A stretch of 64,000 nucleotides of DNA from Costus lasius (Eukaryota; Streptophyta; Magnoliopsida; Zingiberales; Costaceae), in contig CM050453.2 of assembly GCA_027563935.2 (NCBI GenBank), forward strand, positions 10,992,001 to 11,056,000, in the 5' to 3' direction. The notes under the pieces were generated by a model, which was not told the DNA's origin, made no database searches, and was given only the letters and a program-made list of their open reading frames with translations. Numbering within the stretch: the stretch's first letter is position 1; each line of letters begins with the position of its first letter. The position numbers and the translations under genes were made by a program. Positions 10,901-22,900 of the stretch are shown piece after piece.

Positions 10901-13900
10901 CGCATCAGCATCCTTGAAGATGTTGTGGGCGACATGGCTGAACTAGGTGACGAGAACCTAGTTGATTTGGTAATGGGGCTCACTGCCTCTAATGTTGCTT
11001 TAGCTACTGCCAATGCAGATATGCAAATCCGCGTGAATCGCCAGGCTGCTGAACTGGAGCAGTTCAAGATGGAGGTTATCCTCCTTAAGCGTGCGATGAT
11101 GCAGTAGCAAACTCAGGCCAATGGTGGCCATGTGACCGCCGTGCGACGGCGTGTTCACGAACCAGCGCCCTTTTCGGGCATACTCTCTACGAAGGAAGTT
11201 GTGGGATATGGAGCTGTTCTTCCAGAACGCTCAAGTCCCCGAAGAGGAGCAGACACACGCTTGCATCGTGTATCTCTCCAGAGACGTGAAACTGTGGCGG
11301 CGGACTCAGGCCGCACCCAGTTTATTTAGGCAGGATCCAGCCCGGAAGCTCTCCTGAGGAGAGCTCAAAGAGGAGATCAAAAACAAGTTCCTTCCTGAGA
11401 ACTCTGATTGGGCAGCGTGCGACGCCCTAAAGCGACTCAAGCACACTGGCGCAATACGAGACTATGTCTAGCGGTTTGCGCAAGTAATGCTTGAGATCGA
11501 TGATGTCGGAAAAGGCCTGACTTTACCACTTCATGGATGGACTCCAAGGGTGGGCCCGGGACGAACTTCGCTGCCAAGAGTTTTAAACCCACAAGGCGGC
11601 AATGATAGCTGCTGCAGGCCTTATGGATCGTAAGGAGTCGAGGGACCCGCCCCCTCATCATCACACCGGTGCATCATCCTCGAGGGCGAGGATCCTCTAT
11701 GCGGCTAAGGGCAAGAAGCCCTTCGTGAGAAAGTGCCGCCCGGCACGAAAGGAGTACAAGTCGATGAAAAATCGACCACCTACCCTGGGGCCAAAGACAA
11801 CGAGCACCAGCATGACCTGTTACATATGTGGAGGGCCACACATGATGAAGAATTACCCCACGAGGGGCCGCTTAGCTACCCTAGTGGCAGAAGATTCTGT
11901 AATGGAGCCCGAGGGACTCTTAACCCTTTTGTACTTGCAACGTCTTCTTCTATTAATGAAAGGTCTACCTTACTTTATGTTGAGTGTCTCTTGAATGCGT
12001 ATTCTGTAATTGTTATGGTCGATACAGGTGCTTCGTACTTGTTTATAGGGTAAGCGACAGCAGCTAGGATTGGTCTTAAAATGTCCCTTGCCCAGGACCG
12101 AGTTAGGTCGGTTAGAGCAGTAAACCCACAGGTCTTAGGGATATCTTACGACGTCGATATTACAGTGGGCAATTGGCGCGGCCGTTGCGACACAAAGATT
12201 CTAACGTTAGCTGATTATTAGGCTATCTTTGGACTTAAGCTTCTGAGAAAAGCCAAGATAGGCGTTATGCCACATCTGTATTGAATTCATATTTTCAACA
12301 AGAAAGCCCTTGACTTTGTGTCATGCATTGGAAGCACGTCGACGATGAAGGGAAAGAAGAGGGATTCAAGAGGGGTTCCCTTATCGGCCAATGCCTTAGT
12401 GGCAAGGTTGCATCACGGTGACACAACCTTAATGGCTATTTGGGCTGATGACTCTTCTTTGAGGGAGAGGTCCCCTCCATAGTGAAGAGTTTATTGGAAG
12501 AATACTATGATGTGATGCCTTCGGAGCTTCCTAAACACCTTCCCCCAAAGAGAGAGATCGACCACAAGATTGAGCTTGTGGCAGGATATACTCCTCCCTC
12601 TAAGGCTCCATACCGCATGGCTCCGATGGAATTAGCCGAGCTTCGTAAACAATTGGACGAATTGCTAGAAGCAGGGTTTGTTCGGCCTACGGTTTTACCA
12701 TATGGATCCTCTGTCCTCTTTCAAAAGAAAGAGGACGGCTCGCTTAGGTTCTGTATTGACTACATAGCCTTGAATAAGATAACGGTAAGAGATTGTTATC
12801 CTATTCCAATTATCCCTGATCTAATAGATCAACTTGGGAAAACGAAGGTTTTCACAAAGCTAGACCTTAGATCAAGTTATTGGCAGGTTCGTATCACCGA
12901 GGGCGACGAAAAAAAAACCGCATGTGTGACACAACACGGGTCATTTGAGTTCCTAGTAATGCCCTTTGGACTCACAAATGCACCCGCTATGTTCTGTCAT
13001 CTAATGAACCAAGTGTTGGCTCAGTTCTTAGATGAGTTCGTAGTCGTGTATCTAGATGATATCGTCGTCTACTCCTCGAGCGTTGAGAAACACTTGGGCC
13101 ATCTAAGGCAAGTGTTATAGACTTTGAGGGAAAACCAACTCTATTTGAAGTTGGAGAAATGTTCATTCATGACGGATGAGATAACATTTCTTGGACACGT
13201 GGTGGGCCACGGATAAGTGCGCATGGATCAGGCGAAGGTCCAAGCCATTGCGGAATGGCACGCCCCCTCAAACCAAACCAAATTACAGAGTTTGTGTGGT
13301 GAACTTCTATCGCAAGTTCATCACCGGCTGTTCAAGGATAGCCACACCCCTCAGTAATCTGCTGAAGAAGAACTCAAAATGAGAGTGGCATAATCGGTGT
13401 TAGTTGGCCTTCCAAGAGTTAAAGGACCGCATCACCTTTGAATCGATCCTAAAGTTACCCAACTTCAGTATGCCTTTCGATGTTCACACCGATGCTTCGG
13501 ACCAAGCTATCGGTGGTGTCTTATTACAGGATGAACATCCTATAGCTTTCGAGAGTCAAAAGCCAAGTGAGACTGAGCAGCAATACTCAAGTCGTGAGAA
13601 GGAAATGGTGGCAGTGGTGCATTGCCTCCGGACCTGGAGAGTCTACCTTTATGGGTGTACCTTCGTGGTAAAAACTGACAATGTGGCGAATACCTTTTTC
13701 ACCACGCAAAAGAAATTGTCGACAAAACAGGCACGTTGGCAGGAATTCTTGGCTGAATTCCAGTTCCACTAGGAACACAAACCGGGTAAGCCAACGTTGT
13801 GCCTGACGTGCTCAGTAGGCTTAACGCCCTTGTGTGCTGCACCCTATCTATAGTAAAAGGGGATCTGCTAGACAGAATCAAGGCAGCCACCGCTTTTGAT

Positions 13901-16900
13901 GAGAAGTATCAAAAGCTAATTCAGCAGATTAGGTCGGGCACGATCCGACGTTATTATCTAGGTCTATATGACATTGTCATGGCCAGAGGCGGTAGGCCAT
14001 TAGTCCCATCGACAGGCGGACTGCGCCGAGAGCTATTGAGGGAGCTCCATGATACACCTTGGGCTGGGCATTCAGGGCAACACATGATATTTTCCTTGTT
14101 AGCACGGTCGTGCTATTGGCCTGATATACAGGCAGACATTGATATGTATGTCCGCACTTGTCTTATTTGCCAGCAAGACAAGATCAATTGGAGACTAGAG
14201 GCATGGTTGTTACAACCGCTGCCTGTTCCCAAGACGTCCTGGATGAGTGTGTCCATAATTGGTGGATTCCCATAGGTTGACGGGAAGAGCTCAGTGTTGG
14301 TAGTGGTTGATCGGTTCTCAAAGTATGGAGTCTTTATCCCAGCCCCTGAGCCCTATACAGCAAGAGTTGCTACAGAGTTATTCTTCCAAAATGTGGTGAA
14401 ATATTTTAGCATTCCAGTGGATGTCGTGAGCGATAAGAATGCCCAGTTTACTGGACGCTTTTGGACAACGTTGTTAACAAGGTGGGTGCAAGTTAAACTT
14501 CTCCACAGCCAATTATCCTTAAACGGATGGGCAAACAGAGCGAGTCAATTCTCTTGTGGAAGATTACCTCCGTCACTCTGTGACAGCTAGTTAGTGAAAT
14601 TGGGTGAAGTGGATGGACGCGGCACAGTATGCCTATAACTTGCAAAATTCATCCTCCATCGGTCACAGCCCATTTGAGCTAGTGTTAGGGAGTTAACCCC
14701 TAACCCCCGTTGATGTGGTGCAAAGGGATTCCGAAGGGAAATGCCCTGCAGTTCAACGGGAAGCTCGGGAACGAATAGACTCACTCCAAGAGACTAGAGA
14801 TAGCTTAGAGTTGGAAGCACAACGGATGCAAAGGTATGCCAACCGTCGATGTCGAGACGAAGAATTCGCCATCGGCGACGTAGTCTTTCTCCGACTTACC
14901 CCGCAAATATGGCGGAAGATCTCGGCAAGGGAGGCTCACCGAGGACTTATCCGCAGATACAACAGTCTGTTTGAGATACTGAGTCGGGTGGGCTCAGTAG
15001 CATACCGCTTGAAACTCCCTGAGAGAATGTAGATGCACCCTTCATTCTATATGAGCTTCTTGAGTAAGTTTCACTCGAATCTGAACGATCCTTCTCGGTC
15101 ACAGTCTTACCGAGCTCCACCGACGGTTAGGACGAAGTTCCACCGGAGGATTGGTAGTATTCTAGATCACTAAGTTTTTGAGCAAAGTAAGAAAAACCGA
15201 CATAGAGCTTCTTATCCGATGGGAGGGATCCCCCATAGAGGAAGCAACCTGGCATAAGGCTTCCGAACAATGGCAGTTTGAGTGTGAGCTAAGGAGCTAC
15301 CATGAGTCGCCGAGCCGTCCGCTGCCACTAAGTTTTGTCTCCGGCAGCCCACGACAATCGACGTCAGGCGGCTGGCGATCGACGATGGGCTTGACGCGTG
15401 GAACACGCAGAGAGGGTGGAGATCCGGCGAGGATCTCATGCACGTGAATACGAGTGGCAGCTCGTCTTCCGGCGGCACACGCTGACAGGTTAAGGAAGCA
15501 AGCTCGGCAGCGACATCGGGCAGGCGTGACAACGCTGAGTGGAGCTTTGGCGGTGGACGAAGCCTCCGCGTGGTGGGAGCACAACGACCGACGCCAACGG
15601 TCGACGAGGCACTGTCCTCGGGGCAAACAGAGTGAGCTTCGTGTGGTTCTCGTTGAGTGGGACGCCGACCGCATGGCACGCGGTGGCTGGCAACGTTAGG
15701 CGATAACGCCGAGTTGGCAACGCGACACCATCAGACGAACGAGTCCCAACCAGTGACGACCGCGTGGCGACTCACAACGGGTGGCTTGAACGGTGAACGT
15801 CGACGAGGTTGCTCATCTGGCACCATGTTCGAATCACTCATTCACGTGGAACGAGGTGGCAAACACGGGTTCGTCCACCTGGCGACCGAGCTGGCATCGG
15901 GAAAACAAAGCGACGCCATTTAGGCGACGCTCGTCCGAGAAGGGGGCATTCGGCTTTTGGCTTCTTTCCCTCTCGAGCTCTCGTCTGTTCCGTTTGGGCG
16001 ATTTTTGGCGTTCCTGTGCACTCCCACCTCTTTACTTCATCCCTCTCGGTCCGGCAGTCGGCAGCGACGCCTGACCACCTCCTCGATGTCCAATGGTGCA
16101 ATTGTGGATGGTGCAACGTCGACGGAGGCACCTTCGGTCTCGTCTCCTTCCGGCTTGACATTGCTATAGCGAAGTCGATGTCTCGACTCCAGCGAGGTAT
16201 TTTTGTCTTCTCTTGGTGGTTTTCCAGCTTTAGCTTTGTTTTCCGGCGAGCCTCCTTCCGTTTTCGATTTCCGGCGTCTTCCCTCTCGACTATGAACCTC
16301 CTACATACGCTTTCGAATTCCGACGACGACATGGTACGACTGTTGACGTTCAATCCTCCTCGTCGTCTATTGATTCGCATCGTGATTCTGTTCCGCCGTT
16401 TCGCTTCTGGGTTCCGGCCGTGTTTGTGTGGTCGTCTTGTTCGCTGGTTTTTGTTGTATTTTGTCCACCTCAGTGTTGTTAAATAGCCGCAATAGCGGCG
16501 CTATAGTGCTTTTCCATAGCGGTTTTTGAGCAATCCGCTATGAAACAATATAGCCCCGCTATAGCGGATAAGACCGCATTATTATGTTTTTAAGTTTGAG
16601 AAATTAAAATTATGACTTGAATTGAATTAGTACTATATTATCTTTCTTTATATAATTTATTTTATTTTTATGCAGTTTAATTTATTAGGTGTATAATATA
16701 TATTTCAAACGTTATACTGAAATTTTTATATATATAATATATATTTCAAACGCTATATGACTTCCGCTATTTGCCCGCAACGCAATCCGCTATATCATAT
16801 TGCGGATTTTTAGTTTTCCGCTATTTTTCGCAATCCGCTATTGGTAACACTGGTCCACCTACGTGTGGACGTGGCTCTTTTCTGTTTCCTGCCTACGTGT

Positions 16901-19900
16901 AGGGTTCTTCTTGGTTGTTGCTGTCTACATACAGCTTGTTTCTTCCCTACTGTCTACGTACAGTATCCCCGAACCCTATTTGTTCTGTTTTGTTTTACTG
17001 CTTGCGAGCAATGTTGTGTACCTAGTTCGTGTTCGATGTTTTATTCTGCTGCCTAGCTGAGGTGAGGCATCCCTCACTTGCCGGTCACGCCTCCAGCCAG
17101 AATCGCTGTTTGAGCTTCCGCACCCAGTTGGTGTCGTCTCCTACGTGGGATACTCTATTCGGTTCGGGTCCCGTGTGACCCCTTTCTGCTAGTTTCTAGC
17201 CTGTTTACTAAAAATTTTTGTTACCCTAATTGTGGGTGTGACATATAGCATCATTACAAATGTCAACAAAATCAAACAAATTTACTTCTGAAATAAAATT
17301 AAAAAAACATGAATGAGTCAAACCAATTTATTATTGTACACCTAATGGCCACGAATTTGCATGATAAGCACCAACCGGGAAATATTATGTGCAAAGCCAA
17401 ATTGTAAATAGAATCTATTACATAAACCCAAATTTTTTTATCAGGGATGATTAAGTAAAAAATGAATATAAACTACTATTGACCTGCTACACAGTTAATC
17501 AGGGATCCAATTATTTGGTATTAATTGCATTAGATTTTGGAAAAAATGGCACTCTAAATTACCTGTGCCATTGGGAACTCAGGAGATGTATATGTCCAGT
17601 GGTAGTTTTCATCAAGAGATGATTGATCTGTGCAGGTACTTTGTGATGCTAGTCTGGAATAACCCATCTGAAAACGTACTGATTTGGCAGAGTATATGGG
17701 ATGTCCACGCTGAAAAAATGCTGCATAAACAGAAAGATAAATAAATACAATCATCAGAAAGAATATCAAAACATTAGAGTACCAGTTGCAAATGTAAACC
17801 TCTGAACGGCTTTATCTTTATCTCGTCAACAATACAGAGGTTTGCAACCAGTTTGTATGTTAAACTCTCCGGAACTCCAGGGTCTCTCTGCCCTCCACTG
17901 GACCAATAAGAGGGCCTGCCGTCTACTATTTCAGCAGATTCCAATGTATTTTCAATACTTTCACCTGGATCACGATCCGTGCTAGAAGCACTTATTGCGT
18001 GATAAATGCAGTTCCTTTCACATTTGGGTGAACCAAGACAATGGCTTAGGTACAAATACACACGGTGTTCTCTCACCATGCTTTCCCATTCAGCAGAAGC
18101 ACTGGATCCAGCTTCTGTAGTCTTTGAAGAACTACTTACTTCAGCAATGCGAGAAAAACTTGGCACATCAGGAGAAATCCTTAAGCATAAGCTTTTGCTG
18201 AAACCATTTATGACAACTGCAGTATATGTTGAACAGCGTAATCAGAGTCCTAGAAGTGCACATATACAACATGCAGCAGTTTAACATGAAGGTTACTGCC
18301 ATACGATGCAACCTTCTAGAAACTCAACATATGGAAAGATAAAAACAATAACAATAAAGAGATACTTATAAATATAACACCTTCATCCTGAGATGCAAAT
18401 GCCAAACAAATTAATTGAAGTAAAAAAGAAAAATCAGGATGTGTAGCGCTTTGAGGATTATGCTACAAAACGTGCCTTCAATGTAAATGGAAGCGTTTGC
18501 AGCATAATAGTAAGGAAAACATACTTTATGGTGCCACACGTCCCCTGTCAAAATTCATTCCGCTACACTAAATCTATTACAAAACTATTATTTGGACGTC
18601 CAATTTACACAAAATAGTCTTCTCTCTCGTGATTGCTGCTCAGTGTTTCATAAAAGTAAACCAGACAAATAAAATTAAAATCATTCTCATAGTTTAACTC
18701 TCAAAGTCTACATCTCAAGTAAAATTAAATACTTTCGTATCTTAATTTTATAGATTTTACCTAAGGGGCTCTAACAATCAAAATTACCTCTCGGTCCATA
18801 TTATCATGTCCGAAACAATGGAATCAATACTCATATGTAAAATAAGCATCATAAATTAGGGTTCTAGGACTTAGCTACTCTCGTAGTCTAGGTTTCTAGA
18901 TCTAATCTAAGGATTCCAGATTTATAAATCACCTCTTGGTCCATATTACAAACCCTAAAACATGCAAATAATAATTTCAAAGTAAATAAATCATAGAGGC
19001 AAAATTATCATTCAAAGAATCACAAATAGGTTAAAAATCATCTAGTCATTACAAAATTAAAAAGGAATTACTCCCTAAGTCCCAAAGAGAATTTTATACT
19101 ACCATGGAGTCGAAAACACAACAAAAATTCATCTTAAATAATCAGAATTCGATAGAGGAAGAATAAGAAAAGTTACTGATTTCACAGGGGTGTGAAAATT
19201 TTCACAGCCCCATGAATTTTTTCGTGTTGCTACAGTACTGCTACAGTACCCGCTGCTACAATATTTCGCGATTTTCCTCCCGGCTAAGATTTTGTTTCAC
19301 TGCTTTCTCGTCCGATCGAACTCCTTTCGATCTAAAATTTCTGGTGTGTCTTCTCCTCCTCCAGTCCTGAACCTCTATGCCTCTCGATGAGAGACTGAAA
19401 CCTAGCAGCGCCTCCATCGATTTTTGATGATAACGGACGATTCTGGGCTTGAAATCTTCTCCTCCTCTTATAAATCACTCCCCTTTTTTTCGATTTTAAA
19501 ATCGTGTTCTAAATCTCCCAAATTTGGCTTCGCAATTCTCAGCGGCACAAGACTCGAGCAACGCGGTTGTTTAAGAATCACGGCGGCACAGCTTCATCTC
19601 GATGTCAGGAACACATTCGTGCACTCGGTTCAAAATCTATCAAAACCTTGGTTATTTTCCCTGAAATATGACAAAAACAAAAAGAGACGTAGATCCGAAA
19701 TAATTGACCAAATAAATTTAAAAATAAGTAAAAAAGCATAAATATGACTCAAAAATAATATACAATTAATATAAAATTTACTATGAATTTTTGAGTCATC
19801 ACTTCATCAATAACATTAAAAATTAATGTTTACATATGATCATATTGGACCCTTAGAAACAAAAACCTTTCCCAATAGAATGAACAGGACTTAGATTGTC

Positions 19901-22900
19901 ACAAAATGACTCTTTAAATTTGAAGGTAAAGAAACATAATAGAAATCATCCAAATCAAGATCAACAAATACAATCCAAGTGTTCCAGAAGTTCACTGACT
20001 CATTAACTTAATAAGTTTGAAACAACATAACCCAATTTAAAATCTTAAACCTAGATTAATTATAGTAAATTCATTAAGCTTTATATACTATAGCATTGTT
20101 TTTCCCACTTTCCCCATGGGAGGAGCATCACAATCTCCCCCTCTTAAGAATTGACATTAAGCCCAAATCATAACATATGTTGAGAATTATCCTTTAGTCG
20201 ATAGCTTGTAAAGTTAGCCTTATAGCGGCCACCATGCTCAATAGCCCTTTCCTATTGACCTCTTGCTATATTTAGAACTAAGTTTGCTCGGACACCATTT
20301 GTTATGATGACCCACTTAATAAGCAATCTGACCAATTAGTATGGAGAGCCAAATGACAACATAACCAATTTAAAATGTTTAAATCCAAATTAATGGCAGT
20401 AAGTTCAATAAATCTTATATACTATAACATCTCTCCTCTCACTTTTGATGGAGACAGGAGCTTCGACCAAAGGAGGTACAAATGGAGCTTAAGTTTACCC
20501 TAAGCACCTAAAGTTCCATTTACCTTACATTGCATAGCTCGCATTTTAGATTAGGTAATTTTTTCTAAATTCACCATGCATCTCATCTTTTTGTAAACAT
20601 TATTAACGTAATCATGCATCATGAAAGTATAGGACATATTTGCATCACATTTTGGTAAGCTCAAGCTAGTCAAGTTCAAGGAGAATTCAAGTTCAAGTAA
20701 TTTTTGCTCAAGTCAAGTCCAAGCATCCTCCACAAGTCAACAACAAATGCGAAGCAATAATCAAATCGATTAATATCAAGATCCTTAATGCTCTTGGAGT
20801 CAACCAAATTAGCCATGGTGCATGGATGTTCCAGCCAAAGAGGAGGTCCAAATTCAGCACATGAGAGAGCTTGAAGCCCAGCCCAAAGAAGAAGCCTAGT
20901 GCAGCTTCAAGAATCCAAAAAAAGAAAGAGGGACATTTCAGCTTGTCAAGCGCCGAGCTCAAAGGAGAAATTTCAGCTAGCTTTTCCAGCTTTTTCAGCC
21001 ATCAAACAAATGAAAAAAGCTGATATTGAGAAGCAAGGAAATAGGAATGAAGCCTACTCAATGAGGAAGTAGACGTTGGGACAAATCTGCCTTGACTATT
21101 GAAGCTAACAGCTAGAAAACTTGAGGGATTTTTGCCTACAAGATGTAACTCACCCTTGTGGTTTGAGATTAGTTTTGATGATTGAATGGAAATAGCTTTG
21201 TTTCATCTTTTTAAGATGTTTCCTCTTATCCTCCTCCAGCGCTTGTGTTGCCAGCTTGCGCTTCACCTTCTCGATCATCACGTTCATCCTCTTCCATTGA
21301 AGCTCCACCCCTTCTCTTCTCAAGCATCATCATCCACTCTTCTAGCTTCAGCACCTAGCTCCCTAGCTCCGTCGCAGCTCTAAATCGAATTCAACTCTAT
21401 CGCCCACAAGCTACGCCCGAACCACTCCATGTTTCCTGCCGAGTCCAGTTCAAGGCTCTCTCTTTGTCTTCACGCTGACAGATGATCCAACCAATGGATC
21501 GTCTTCAAACTCCAGCCACCCCTCCTCCATCCGATGGCCGGATCGCCGAAATCGGCTAGACTTTTTTGGGAAGCCCCAGTTTCCACCCCATCTCCTTGTT
21601 CAGCGTCAATCTCCTCCGGCTGGCCACCTTTCATCCCCAAATTCTGGCCACGAACTCGCCATGAGTAGGGTGGTCTCCAACCAGTGTTATCAACAGCGTA
21701 TTGCGGGAAATAGCGGAAAGCTAAAAATCCGCAACATGATACAGCGGATTGCGTTGCGGGCAAATAGCGGAAGTCACATAACGTTTAAAATATATATTAT
21801 ACACATAAAAAATTAAGTATAACGTTTGAAATATATGTTATATACCTAATAAATTAAGCTGCATAAAAATAAAATAAATTATATAAAGAAAGATCACATA
21901 GTACCAATTCAATTCAAGTCATAATTTTAATTTCTAAAATTTTAAAATATTATAATGTGGTCTTATCCGCTATAGCAGTGCTATAGCGTTTCATAGCGGA
22001 TTGCTCAAAAACCGCTATGGAAAAACGCTATAGTGCCGCAATTGCGGCAAACGAATAGCGACGACCCTTGCTATGTCCGCACACCTCCCCTATTTCCACA
22101 GGACTCGTGACGGGGCTGACGTTCCCTGCGCTTAGCGTATGGGTGGTGGTTGACATCCACATGAACCTCTCTGGCCAGTGACCCCTGTTGTCCTCTTCCC
22201 CATCTGCAAGGCATCGCCAATCGCCGACGCCCACAGACAGAGGCCAAAGCTAGTAGCTCACATTGCCTCACAGTGGCAGTAGCCCTCATGTTCAATCCCC
22301 TATTTCGCCTGCTATCGTTGCTCACACACCGTGAAGGGATTCATGATGCCTCCGAATCCTCTTCCTCATCCCCTCCATTAGCCACGAAGCTTCCCCACCC
22401 TGCCACTCTTCTTCAGCTCCAGTCAATGTCAAAGACCCTGCCCTCCATTTGCAACATTCCAGCCGAGCCTCTAGACTCCTCTTGCTTCAGCTTTCATAGT
22501 TTGCTTGTATTTCTTGTTGGGATCCCCTACCTTCATTTGTATTTCACTATAGGTGTGAAGATACAAGGAGTTTCCATGGAGCCATCGTATGCGGAGCGCA
22601 ACCCTTCAAACGCACCTCTCTATCTTTAAAATAGGATTAAGCTTAGATTTTTTTTTACATACTTTGTTAACAAGGGAATTTTGGAGGCTTAACTTCCCCC
22701 CTTGATTTGCTTGGACTGTAATGGATTTTTGACACTTAATAATTTTACCCAAGTATGTTTGGGATTTTGGAAATCTATGTAAGCTCAAAGGGCCTTACTT
22801 GCCTGCATATCAACCAATGGATTGGTGAAGACCGAAATAGTCAGTCTTTCTATTCTCAAGGGCCGCAAGGTGAGCTTAATTTTGGTAGTTAGCCATTTAT

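Larger units (their letters stand above)
9264..17243 (+). mobile_element. Degenerate Ty3/gypsy chromovirus LTR retrotransposon
   Basis: Order: 5' LTR, tRNA-Met-type primer site, gag, protease, reverse transcriptase, RNase H, integrase, chromodomain-like C-terminus, 3' LTR. Pol order with integrase last and a chromodomain defines a chromovirus. Flanking 5-mers TAAAG (9259-9263) and TATAG (17244-17248) differ at one base, consistent with an aged target duplication. Many stops and frameshifts make it inactive. It sits in intron 3 of the F-box gene, antisense to it, and holds a hAT MITE in its 3' LTR. Confidence 0.9.
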
